DNA of 64,000 nucleotides from Xestospongia muta. Its lineage: Eukaryota; Porifera; Demospongiae; Haplosclerida; Petrosiidae. How positions within the stretch are numbered: the stretch's first letter is position 1; each line of letters begins with the position of its first letter. Below are positions 14,201-29,200 of this stretch, piece by piece. The position numbers and the translations under genes were made by a program. The stretch lies in assembly GCA_963693285.1 (NCBI GenBank), contig OY848917.1, positions 18,271,745 through 18,335,744 of the forward strand, read 5' to 3'. The notes under the pieces were generated by a model, which saw only the letters and a list, made by a program, of their open reading frames with translations, searched no databases and was not told where the DNA came from.

Positions 14201-17200
14201 ATGAAAAGTCTAATCAGAACTTCAAACAATGTAATAGATATAACAATCCCAAAATTTTTTCAGCCAAAAAAATTGTAACTAATTAGTACATTTAACTTTA
14301 ATTTCAAGTTGAAATTTTTGTTAAAATGCTTATTTGAATTTATGGCTTATTTTATTTATGTGTTAGCACTTGAACTGATAACCGAAATATTTATAGAAAA
14401 GTAAAGTTTAACTATCTGCTGGTTTCAATAAAAATAAGGAAAAAATTCATTAGTGTATATGTAATAAACATATTACATTATTATTTTCCTAATATTATCA
14501 TTAGGGTTTTGTATCCTCTTCTCCTTTTGATCTTCATAATATTGGGTATATTTTTTTAAAAATTCAAACTTCATTACATTAGTAAAACAACTAATGGCTG
14601 ACTTTATAGAAAAAAACGTACATTATATCTTCAGTCATACAGCTTTTCTAATATAACATACGTACATGAACACTTACTTTGTTTACAAAGTTTAGATTGG
14701 CTCCTTTCTCTGCTAAAATAAAAACAACATCTTTGTGTCCATTCTTTGCTGCTAAAATGACTGGAGTAAATCCCTCCTAAATATATTATAACAACCACAT
14801 TAACATAAACTAGGAAAACATATAACAAAAAAATCAAGTGAACAAAATGACAAAATTGCATTCAATACATTTAGAATTTACATTACAATATGTCACACTT
14901 ACCTCCTATTATATTGTAAAGGACACATTCAGATAACAAGTAATGGTAGCAACATGAATGTGGAAACAAAAACAGAATAGAGTGAACAAAATGACAAAAT
15001 TGCATTCAATACACTTAGAATTTACATTACACTATATCACACTTACCTCCTATTATATTGTAAAGGACACATTCAGATGAGAAATAATAACAGGATCATA
15101 AAGGTGGAAACAAAAAAACAATAAATTGAACAAAATGACAAAATTGCATTTAATACACTAAGAATTTATATTACAATATATCACACTTACCTCCTATTAC
15201 ATTGTAAAGGACACATTCAGATAACAAGTAATGGTAGCAATGTAAATGTGGAAACAAAAAAATAATAGAATGAACAATTTAAAAAATTGCATTCAATACA
15301 CTTAGAATTTACCATACAATATGTCACACTTACCTGCTATTATATTGTAAAGGACACATTCAGACGAGAAGTAATGACAGTACAATAAATGTGGAAACAA
15401 AAAGTGATAGATTAAACAAAATGACAAAATTGCATTTAATACACTTAGAATTTACATTACGATATATCACACTTACCTCCTATTACATTGTAAAGGACAC
15501 ATTCAGATGAGAAGTAATAACAGTGCAATAAATGTGGAAACAAAAAGTGATAGATTAAACAAAATGACAAAAATGCATTTAATACACTTAGAATTTACAT
15601 TACAATATATCACACTTACCTCCTATTATATTGTAAAGGACACATTCAGATGAGAAGTAATGGCAGCAACATAAATGTGGAAACAATAAAAGAATAGAGT
15701 GAACAAAATGACAAAATTGCATTCAATATATTTAGAATTTACATTACAATATGTCACACTTACCCACTATTATATTGTAAAGGACACATTCGGACAAGAA
15801 GTAATGACGGTACAATAAATGTCGAAACAAAAAATGATAGAGTGAACAAAATGACAAAATGACAAAATTACATTCAATATACTTAGAATTTACATTACAA
15901 TATATCACACTTACCAACTATTACATTGTAGAAGACATATTCAAATGATGAGTAATGACAGTACGATAAATATGGAAACAAAAAATAGAGTGAACAAAAT
16001 GACAAAATTAAATTAGTTAAATTACATTCAATACACTTAAAATTTTTATTACAATATGCTATACTTACCACCTATTATATTGTCAAGGACACATTCAGAT
16101 AAGAATTTTTAACAGCATTATAAATGTGGAAACAAAAAGTGATAGAGTGAACAAAAAAACAAAATTATATTCAATATACAATTTACATTACTATATATCG
16201 GACTTACTGACTATTATATTGTAAAAGACACATTCAGATGACAAATAATGACAGCATCATAAACGTGGAAACAAAAAAAACAATAGATTGAACAAAATGA
16301 CAAAATTGCATTCAATACACTTAGAATTGACATTACAATATATCACATTTACCCGCTATTTAAAGATTTGAATTCATTCTCACAATATCAATTACCTTAA
16401 TAACAACATTGATATCAGCATTATGGTTGATTAATACTTCAACAATATCTCTATCTCCTCGAGTACTTGCATAATGAAGAGCTGCCCATCCTCCCTATTA
16501 GAAACACAATAATATCATCATATCAGTTAGTACTATTATATCACTCTCTTATTATAATATTTATAACTCTACTACAAAAACCAACATTATCTCTGAATGA
16601 CAAATGTTGCATCTGACAAACTAAAGCAGTTTGCACAATAAAAACAAACAAGGATGGCTTTTAAAGAGTGGACTTGTTACTTTACTAAAAAAACAATAAC
16701 TTCAAATAAATAATTAAATAATTAATGTTTAAGCATTTCTAGACCACATGACTAAAATATGAAAAGTCTAATCAGAACTTCAAACAATGTAATAGATATA
16801 ACAATCCCAAAATTTTTTCAGCCAAAAAAATTGTAACTAATTAGTACATTTAACTTTAATTTCAAGTTGAAATTTTTGTTAAAATGCTTATTTGAATTTA
16901 TGGCTTATTTTATTTATGTGTTAGCACTTGAACTGATAACCGAAATATTTATAGAAAAGTAAAGTTTAACTATCTGCTGGTTTCAATAAAAATAAGGAAA
17001 AAATTCATTAGTGTATATGTAATAAACATATTACATTATTATTTTCTTAATATTATCATTAGGGTTTTGTATCCTCTTCTCCTTTTGATCTTCATAATAT
17101 TGGGTATATTTTTTTAAAAATTCAAACTTCATTACATTAGTAAAACAACTAATGGCTGACTTTATAGAAAAAAACGTACATTATATCTTCAGTCATACAG

Positions 17201-20200
17201 CTTTTCTAATATAACATACGTACATGAACACTTACTTTGTTTACAAAGTTTAGATTGGCTCCTTTCTCTGCTAAAATAAAAACAACATCTTTGTGTCCAT
17301 TCTTTGCTGCTAAAATGACTGGAGTAAATCCCTCCTAAATATATTATAACAACCACATTAACATAAACTAGGAAAACATATAACAAAAAAATCGAGTGAA
17401 CAAAATGACAAAATTGTATTCAATACATTTAGAATTTACATTACAATATGTCACACTTACCTCCTATTATATTGTAAAGGACACATTCAGATAACAAGTA
17501 ATGGTAGCAACATAAATGTGGAAACAAAAACAGAATAGAGTGAACAAAATGACAAAATTGCATTCAATACACTTAGAATTTACATTACACTATATCACAC
17601 TTACCTCCTATTATATTGTAAAGGACACATTCAGATGAGAAATAATAACAGGATCATAAAGGTGGAAACAAAAAAACAATAAATTGAACAAAATGACAAA
17701 ATTGCATTTAATACACTAACAATTTATATTACAATATATCACACTTACCTCCTATTACATTGTAAAGGACACATTCAGATAACAAGTAATGGTAGCAATG
17801 TAAATGTGGAAACAAAAAAATAATAGAATGAACAATTTTAAAAATTGCATTCAATACACTTAGAATTTACCATACAATATGTCACACTTACCTGCTATTA
17901 TATTGTAAAGGACACATTCAGACGAGAAGTAATGACAGTACAATAAATGTGGAAACAAAAAGTGATAGATTAAACAAAATGACAAAATTGCATTTAATAC
18001 ACTTAGAATTTACATTACGATATATCACACTTACCTCCTATTACATTGTAAAGGACACATTCAGATGAGAAGTAATGACAGTACAATAAATGTGGAAACA
18101 AAAAGTGATAGATTAAACAAAATGACAAAAATGCATTTAATACACTTAGAATTTACATTACAATATATCACACTTACCTCCTATTATATTGTAAAGGACA
18201 CATTCAGACGAGAAGTAATTGCAGCAACATAAATGTGGAAACAATAAAAGAATAGAGTGAACAAAATGACAAAATGACAAAATTGCATTCAATACACTTA
18301 GAATTTACATTACAATACATCACACTTACCCGCTATTATATTGTAAAGGACACATTCAGACGAGAAGTAATAGTAGCAACATAAATGTGGAAACAAAAAA
18401 ATAATAGAATAAACAATTGAAAAAATTGCATTCAATATATTTAGAATTTACAATACAATATGTCACACTTACCCACTATTATATTGTAAAGGACACATTC
18501 GGACGAGAAGTAATGACAGTACAATAAATGTCGAAACAAAAAATGATAGAGTGAACAAAATGACAAAATGACAAAATTGCATTCAATACACTTAGAATTT
18601 ACATTACAATACATCACACTTACCCGCTATTATATTGTAAAGGACACATTCAGATGAGAAGTAATGGTAGCAACATAAGTGTGGAAACAAAAAAATAATA
18701 GAATAAACAATTGAAAAAATTGCATTCAATACATTAGAATTTATATTACAATATATCACACTTACACGCTATTATATCATAAAGGACACATTCAGATGAG
18801 AAGTAATGACAGGAACATAAATGTGGAAATAAAAAGTGATTGAGTGAAGAAAAATTAATGACAAAATTGCATTCAATATACTTAGAATTTACATTACAAT
18901 ATATCACACTTACCCGCTATTATATTGTAAAGGACCCAATCAGATGAGAAATAATAACAGAACCATAAATGTGGAAACAAAAAACAATAGAGTGAACAAA
19001 ATGACAAAATTGCATTCAATACACTTAGAATATACATTACAATATGTCACACTTACCTGCTATTATATTGTAAAGGACAAATTCAGACGAGAAGTAATGA
19101 CAGTACAATAAATGTGGAAACAAAAAGTGATAGATTAAACAAAATGACAAAATTGCATTAATACATTTAGAATTTACATTACAATATGTCACACTTACCC
19201 ACTATTATATTGTAAAGGACACATTCGGACGAGAAGTAATGACAGTACAATAAATGTGGAACCAAATGTGATAGAGTGAACAAAATGACAAAATGACAAA
19301 ATTGCATTCAATACACTTAGAATATACATTACAATATATCACACTTACCTGCTATTATATTGTATAGGACACAATCAGATGAGAAATAATAACAGAACCA
19401 TAAATGTGGAAACAAAAAAACAATAGAGTGAACAAAATGACAAAATGTAATTCAATATATTTAGAATTTACAATACAATATGTCACACTTACCCGCTATT
19501 ATATCACAAAGGACACATTCAGATGAGAAGTAATGACAGCAACATAAATGTGGAAATAAAAAGTGATAGAGTGAAAAAAAATTAATGACAAAATTGCATT
19601 CAATACACTTAGAATTTACATTACAATATATCACACTTACTTGTTATTATATTGTAAAGGACACAATCAGATGAGAAATAATAATAGAACCCAAAATGTT
19701 GAAACAAAAAAACATTAGAGTGAACAAAACCACAAAATTGCATTCAATACACTTAGAATTTACATTACAATATGTCACACTTACCTGCTATTATATTGTA
19801 AAGGACAAATTCAGACAAGAAATAATGACAGCAAAATATATGTGGAAATAAAAAGTGATAGAGTGAAGAAAAATTAATGTAGGTTGGATGAATGTACTTA
19901 GGATATACTATACAACAGAGCATTGCTATAAATTAGAACAATTAATAGAAACTCGAAATTATGTGTGGATGTGCATTCAATGCAGAAATAGCACTAGCAA
20001 TGTACTCTAAGAATGCATATTTCTCTACTGATATAAGACAAAATATCTCCTTAATATAAGCATCAGGAACAATGGTTACTGAAGAAGGAACTCAAGTATA
20101 CTCAACAGAGAACAGGCCTCGTGGTAGAATAAAATACTGACTTATTGACCTATCTTTACATTTATGACCTCTGTTACATCCTTATAAATATCATTGTAAC

Positions 20201-23200
20201 TAATTAATAAATACAAATAAATTGGCTTCTCACACAGAGACTACTTCCTAGCTATTTATAAAAAATACTTTCATTGTTAAAGTGTTTGAAATAACACTTC
20301 AAAAACCATATACATCATGTAAAATCACAATGTTTTACATAAAAATAATTGTTAATAATCTTTTCTAATTACAAATAGAAGTCTGATAGACTTGTTTAAG
20401 TCAGACATACTGGTTGTTTATCATTATAATTTTTATGTTATGTCTTCATTAAAAGTTACTATCTATTCACATGGCTTAAAGACTTGACTTCATTCTCAAG
20501 ATATCAATTACCTTAGTAACAACATTGATATCAGCATTATGGTTGACTAATACTTCAACAATATCTCTATCTCCTCGAGAACATGCATAATGAAGAGCTG
20601 CCCATCCTCCCTATTAGAAAAACACACAAACTATCAATTGTAAAATTAGACCACATAACACTCTATAATAACAGTACAAATACACACAACTTGTCCTTAC
20701 ATTGTTAGTCTATTAAATATCATTGCATCAGTCAGTACTATTATACCACTCTCTTATTATAATATTTATAACTCTACTACAAAAACCAACATTATCTCTG
20801 AATGACAAATATTGAATCTGAAAAACTAAAGCAGTTTGCACAATAAAAACAAACAAGGATAGCTTTTAAAGAGTGGACTTGTTACTTTTCTAAAATAAAA
20901 AAAATTAATAACTTCAAATAAATAATTAAATAATTAATGTTTAAGTATTTCTAGACCACACGAATAAAATATGAAAAGTCTAATCAGAACCTCAAACAGT
21001 GTAATAGATATAATAATTCCAAAATTTTTTCAGCCAAAAAAATTGTAACTAATTAGTACATTTAATTTTAATTCTAAGATAGCATTTTTGTTAAAATGCT
21101 TTATTTGAATTTATGGCTTATTTTATTTATGTACTAGCACTTGAACTGATAACCGAAATATTTATAGAAAAGTGAAGTTTATCTATCTGCTGGTTTCAAT
21201 AAAAATAAGTAAAAAATTGATTAGTGTATATGTTATAAACATATTACATTATTATTTTCCTAATATTATCATTAGGGTTTAGTCTTCATAAAATTTGGTT
21301 TCTTTTTTTAAAAATTCAAACTTAATTACATCAGTAAAACAATTAATGGCTGACTTTGTGGAAAAAGACTTACATTATATCTTCAGTTATACAGCTTTTC
21401 TAATATAACATACGTACATGAACACTTACTTTGTTTACTAAGTTTAGATTGGCTTCTTTCTCTGCTAAAATAAAAACAACATCTTTGTGTCCATTCTTTG
21501 CTGCTAACATGACTGGAGTAGATCCCTCCTAAACATATTATAACAACCACATTAACATAAACTAGGAGAACATATAACAAAAAAATCGAATAAACAAAAT
21601 GACAAAATTGCATTCAATACATTTAGAATTTACATTACAATATGTCACACTTACCTGCTATTATATTGTAAAGGACACATTCAGATGAAAAGTAATTATA
21701 ATACAATAAACGTGGAAAAAAAGTGATAGAGTGACAAAATGGCAAAATTGCATTCAATACACTTATAATTTGCAGTACAATATATCACACTTACCTCCTA
21801 TTACATTGTAAAGGACACAATCAAATGATAAGTAATGACAGCACCATAAATGTGGAAACAATAGTGTTAACAAAATGACAAAATTGCATTCAATATATTT
21901 AGTTTTACATTGTAATATGTCACACTTACCCACTATTATATTGTAAAGGACACATTCAGATGAAAAGTAATTATAATACAATAAATGTGGAAACAAAAAA
22001 CAATAGAGTGAACAAAATGACAAATTTGCATTCAATACACTTAGAATTTACATTACAATATTGCCATTGCTACATACTTTGCACTTGTTTCAGATGTTTT
22101 ACTTCTTTGTCTTATTTTATATTGAAATTATATAATAGCTAAACATGTTCACAATGTCTCTTTTCATTATTATTATTATTATACATGTAGGTTGGATGAA
22201 TATACTTAGGATATACTATACAATAGAGCATTGCTATAAATTAGAACAATTAATAGAAAATCTAATATATGTGTGGATGTGTATTCAATGCAGAAATAGC
22301 ACTAGCAATGTAGTCAAAGAATGCATATTTCTCTACTGATATAAGACAAAATATCTCCTTAATATAAGCATCAGGAACAATGGTTACTGAAGAAGGAACT
22401 CAAGTATACTCAACATAGAACAGGCCTCGTGGTAGAATAAAACACTGACTTATTGACCTATCTTTACATTTATGACCTCTGTTACATCCTTATAAATATC
22501 ATTGTAACTAATTAATAAATACAAATAATTGGCTTCTCACACAGAGACTACTTCCTAGCTATTTATAAAAAAAACACTTTCATTGTTAAAGTGTTTGAAA
22601 TAACACTTCAAAAACCATATACATCATGTAAAATCACAATGTTTTACATAAAAATAATTGTTAATAATCTTTTCTAATTACAAATAGAAGTCTGATAGAC
22701 TTGTTTAAGTCAGACACACTAGTTGTTTATCGTTATAATTTTTATGTTATGTCTTCATTAAAAGTTACTATCTATTCACACGGCTTAAAGACTTGACTTC
22801 ATTCTCAAGATATCAATTACCTTAGTAACAACATTGATATCAGCATTATGGTTGACTAATACTTCAACAATATCTCTATCTCCTCGAGAACATGCATAAT
22901 GAAGAGCTCCCCATCCTCCCTATTAGAAAAACACACAAACTATCAATTGTAAAATTAGACCACATAACACTCTATAATAACAGTACAAATACACACAACT
23001 TGTCCTTACATTGTTAGTCTATTAAATATCATTACGTCAGTCAGTACTATTATATCACTCTCTTATTATAATATTTATAACTCTACTACAAAAACCAACA
23101 TTATCTCTGAATGACAAATATTGAATCTGAAAAACTAAAGCAGTTTGCATAATAAAAACAAACAAGGATGGCTTTTAAAGAGTGGACTTGTTACTTTACT

Positions 23201-26200
23201 AAAATAAAAAAAAAATTAATAACTTCAAATAAATAATTAAATAACTAATATTTGAGCATTTCTAGACCACATGACTAAAATATGAAAAGTCTAATCAGAA
23301 CCTCAAACAGTGTAATAGATATAATAATTCCAAAATTTTTTCAGCCAAAAAAATTGCAACTAATTAGTACATTTAACTTTAATTTCAAGTTGGCATTTTT
23401 GTTAAAATGCTTTATTTGAATTTATGGCTTATTTTATTTATGTACTAGCACTTGAACTGATAACTGAAATATTTATAGAAAAGTGAAGTTTATCTATCTG
23501 CTGGTTTCAATAAAAATAAGTAAAAAATTGATTAGTGTATATGTTATAAACATATTACATTATTATTTTCCTAATATTATCATTAGGGTTTAGTCTTCAT
23601 AAAATTTGGTTTCTTTTTTTAAAAATTCAAACATCATTACATCAGTAAAACAATTAATGGCTGACTTTGTGGAAAAAGACTGACATTATATCTTCAGTTA
23701 TACAGCTTTTCTAATATAACATACGTACATGAACACTTACTTTGTTTACTAAGTTTAGATTGGCTTCTTTCTCTGCTAAAATAAAAACAACATCTTTGTG
23801 TCCATTCTTTGTTGCTAGCATGACTGGAGTAGATCCCTCCTAAATATATTATAACAACCATATTAACATAAACTAGGAGAACATATAACAAAAAAATTGA
23901 GTGAACAAAATGACAAAATTGCATTCAATATATTTAGAATTTACATTACAATATGTCACACTTACCTCCTATTATATTATAAAGGGCAAATTCATATGAT
24001 GAGTAATGGCAGGATCATAAATGTGGAAACAAAAAAAACAATAGAGTGAACAAAATGACTTGTTTCAGACGTTTTACTTCTTTGTCTTATTTTACATTGA
24101 AATTATATAATAGCTAAACATGTTCACAATGTCTCTTTTCATTATTATTATTATTATACATGTAGGTTGGATGAATGTACTTAGGATATACTATACAATA
24201 GAGCATTGCTATAAATTAGAACAATTAATAGAAACTCGAAATTATGTGTGGATGTGTATTCAATGCAGAAATAGCACTAGCAATGTACTCTAAGAATGCA
24301 TATTTCTCTACTGATATAAGACAAAATATCTCCTTAATATAAGCATCAGGAACAATGGTTACTGAAGAAGGAACTCAAGTATACTCAACAGAGAACAGGC
24401 CTCGTGGTAGAATAAAATACTGACTTATTGACCTATCTTTACATTTATGACCTCTGTTACATCCTTATAAATATCATTGTAACTAATTAATAAATACAAA
24501 TAAATTGGCTTCTCACACAGAGACTACTTCCTAGCTCTTTAGAAAAAACACTTTCATTGTTAAAGTGTTTGAAATAACACTTCAAAAACCATATACATCA
24601 TGTAAAATCACAATGTTTTACATAAAAATAATTGTTAATAATCTTTTCTAATCACAAATAGAAGTCTGATAGGCTTGTTTAAGTCAGACACACTAGTTGT
24701 TTATCGTTATAATTTTTATGTTATGTCTTCATTAAAAGTTACTATCTATTCACATGGCTTAAAGACTTGACTTCATTCTCAAGATATCAATTACCTTAAT
24801 AACATTGATATCAGCATTATGGTTGATTAATACTTCAACAATATCTCTATCTCCTCGAGAACTTGCATAATGAAGAGCTGCCCATCCTCCCTATTAGAAA
24901 AACACACAAACCATCAATTGTAAACTTAGACCACTAACACTCTATAATAACAGTAAAAATACACACAACTTGTCCTTACATTGTTAGTCTATTAAATATC
25001 ATTGCATCAGTCAGTACTATTATATCGCTCTCTTATTATAATATTTATAACTCTACTACAAAAACCAACATTATCTCTGAATGACAAATATTGAATCTGA
25101 AAAACTAAAGCAGTTTGCACAATAAAAACAAACAAGGATGGCTTTTAAAGAGTGGACTTGTTACTTTACTAAAATAAAAAAAAAATTAATAACTTCAAAT
25201 AAATAATTAAATAATTAATGTTTAAGCATTTCTAGACCATATGACTAAAATATGAAAAGTCTAATCAGAACCTCAAACAGTGTAATAGATATAATAATTC
25301 CAAAATTTTTTCAGCCAAAAAAATTATAACTAATTAGTACATTTAACTTTAATTTCAAGTTGGCATTTTTGTTAAAATGCTTTATTTGAATTTATGGCTT
25401 ATTTTATTTATGTACTAGCACTTGAACTGATAACTGAAATATTTATAGAAACATGAAGTTTATCTATCTGCTGGTTTCAATAAAATAAGTAAAAAATTGA
25501 TTAGTATATATGTTATAAAAACAAATTACATTATTATTTTCTTAATTTGGTATATTTTTTTTAAAAATTCAAACTTAATTACATCAGTAAAACAACTAAT
25601 GGCTGACTTTGTGGGAAAAGACTTACATTATATCTTCAGTTATACAGCTTTTCTAATATAACATACGTACATGAACACTTACTTTGTTTACTAAGTTTAG
25701 ATTGGCTTCTTTCTCTGCTAAAATAAAAACAACATCTTTGTGTCCATTCTTTGCTGCTAACATGACTGGAGTAGATCCCTCCTAAATATATTATAACAAC
25801 CATATTAACATAAACTAGGAGAACATATAACAAAAAAATCGAGTAAACAAAATGACAAAATTGCATTCAATACATTTAGAATTTACATTACAATATGTCA
25901 CACTAACCTGCTATTATATTGTAAAGGACACATTCAGATGAAAAGTAATTATAATACAATAAATGTGAAAGAAAGTGATAGAGTGACAAAATGGCAAAAT
26001 TGCATTCAATACACTTAGAATACATTACAATATATCACACTTACCTCCTATTACATTGTAAATGACACAATCATATGATAAGTAATAACAGCACCATAAA
26101 TGTGGAAACAATAGAGTTAACAAAATGACAAAATTGCATTCAATATACTTAGAAATACATTAAAATACATCACATTTACCTTCTATTATATTGTAAAGGG

Positions 26201-29200
26201 CATATTCAGATGAGAAGTAATGACAGCAACATAAATGTAAAAACAAAAAAACAATACAGTGAACAAAACAATGAAATAGCATTCAGTATATTTCAAATTT
26301 ACATCACAATATATCACACTTACCTCCTATTATATCATAAAGGACATATTCAGATGAGAAGTAATGACAGCAACATAAATGTAAAAAACAACAAAAAAAA
26401 AATACAGTGAACAAAACAATGAAATGGCATTCAGTATATTTCGAATTTACAACACAATATATCACAATTACCTCCTATGATATTGTAAAGGACATATTCA
26501 GATGACATGTAATGACAGTACAATAAATGTGGAAACAAAAAGTGATAGAGTGAACAATATGACAAAATTGCATTTAATACACTTAGAATTTACATTACAA
26601 CATATCACACTTACCAACTATTATATTATAAGAGGCACATTCAGATGAGAAATAATAACAGGACCATAAATGTGGAAACAAAAAAAAAAAACAACAATAA
26701 ATTGAACAAAATGACAAAATTACATTTAATACACTAAGAATATATATTACAATATATCACACATACACCCTATTACATTGTAAAGGACACATTCAGATAA
26801 CAAGTAATAGTAGCAACATAAATGTGGAAACAAAAAATAATAGAATGAACAATTAAAATAATTGGATTCAATATACTTAGAATTTACATTACAATATATC
26901 ACACTTACCCGCTATTATATTGTAAAGGACACATTCAGATAACAAGTAATGGTAGCAACATAAATGTAGAAATAATAAAAAAATAGAGTCAACAAAATGA
27001 CAAAATTGCATTCAATACCCTTAGAATTACATTACAATATATCACACTTACTTCCTATTATATTGTAAAGTACACATTCAGATGACAAGTGATGACAGCA
27101 TTATAAATGTGGAAACAAAAAACAATAGAGTAAACAAAATGACAAAATTGCATTCAATATACTTAGAATTATATTACAATATATCACACTTACCACCTAT
27201 TATATTGTAAAGGACATATTCAGATGACAAGTCATGACAGCACCATAAATGTGGAAACAAAAAACAAAAGAGTAAACAAAATGATAAAATTGCATTTAAT
27301 ACACTTACAAATTTTATTACAATATATCACACTTACTTCCTATTATATTGTAAAGTACACATTCAGATGACAAGTGATGATAGCATTATAAATGTGGAAA
27401 CAAAAACAAAGAGTAAACAAAATGATAAAATTCAATTTAATACACTTAGAATTTACATAAAATATATCACACTTACCCACTATTATATTGTAAAGAACAC
27501 ATTCAGATGATGAGTAATGATAGTACAATAAATGTGGAAACAAAAAACAATACAATAAACAAATGACAAAATTAATTTAATACACTTAGAAATTTTATTA
27601 CAATATATCACACTTACCGGCTATTATATTGTAAAAGATACATTCAGATGACAAGTGATGACAGCATTATAAATGTGGAAACAAAAAAATAGAATAAACA
27701 AAATGATAAATTCCATGTTAATACACTTAGAATTTACATTAAAATATATAACACCTACCGTCTATTATATTGTAAAGGATACATTTAGATGACAAGTAAT
27801 GAGATCATCATAAATGTGGAAACAAAAAACAAAAGAGTAAACAAAATGATAAAATTGCATTTAATACACTTACAAATTTTATTACAATATATCACACTTA
27901 CTTCCTATTATATTGTAAAGTACACATTCAGATGACAAGTGATGATAGCATTATAAATGTGGAAACAAAAACAAAGAGTAAACAAAATGATAAAATTCAA
28001 TTTAATACACTTAGAATTTACATAAAATATATCACACTTACCCACTATTATATTGTAAAGAACACATTCAGATGATGAGTAATGATAGTACAATAAATGT
28101 GGAAACAAAAAACAATACAATAAACAAATGACAAAATTAATTTAATACACTTAGAAATTTTATTACAATATATCACACTTACCCGCTATTATATTGTAAA
28201 AGATACATTCAGATGACAAGTGATGACAGCATTATAAATGTGGAAACAAAAAAATAGAATAAACAAAATGATAAATTCCATGTTAATACACTTAGAATTT
28301 ACATTAAAATATATAACACCTACCGTCTATTATATTGTAAAGGATACATTTAGATGACAAGTAATGAGATCATCATAAATGTGGAAACAAAAAACAATAG
28401 AGTAAATAAAATAATAAAACTGCATTCACTACACAAAAAAATATATATGACAGTATATCACATTTACCTGCTATTATATGGTAAAAGACACATTCAGATG
28501 ATGAGTAATGACAGGACCATACATAAATGTAGAAACAAACAAAATATGTAGTAAAGAAAATGACAAAATTGCATTTAATACACTTAGAATTTACATTACA
28601 ATATATCACACTTACCAGCTATTATATTGTAAAGGACACATACAGATGATGAGTAATGATAGCACCATAAATGTTGAAAGAAAAAATAATAGAGTAAACA
28701 AAATTACAAAATTGCATTTAATACACTTAGAATTGACATTACAATATATCACATTTACCCGCTATTATATTGTAAAGGACACATACAGATGATGAGTATT
28801 GATAGTACCATAAATGTGGAAACAAAAAACAATAGAGTAAACAAAATGGCAAATTACAAGTAATACACTTAGAATTTATATTAAAATATATCATACCTAC
28901 CCGCTATTATATTATAAGGACACAATCACATGATGAGTAATGATAGCACAATAAATGTGGAAACAAAAACAATAGAGTAAACAAAATTACAAAATTGCTT
29001 TTAATACACTTAGAATTTACATTACTGTATATCACACTTACTCGCTATTATATTGTAAAGGACACATGCAGATCATGGGTAATGACAGTACAATAAATGT
29101 GGAAACAAAAAATAGAGTAAACAAAGTGATAAAATTGCATTTAATACATTTAGAATTTATATTACAGTATATGACACTTACCCGCTATTATTTTTTAAGG

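Noticed and set aside
22145..22339. Plus-strand frame in the 700-bp intron module
   Set aside because: It is antisense to the gene, broken in sister module copies, and has no recognisable domain.
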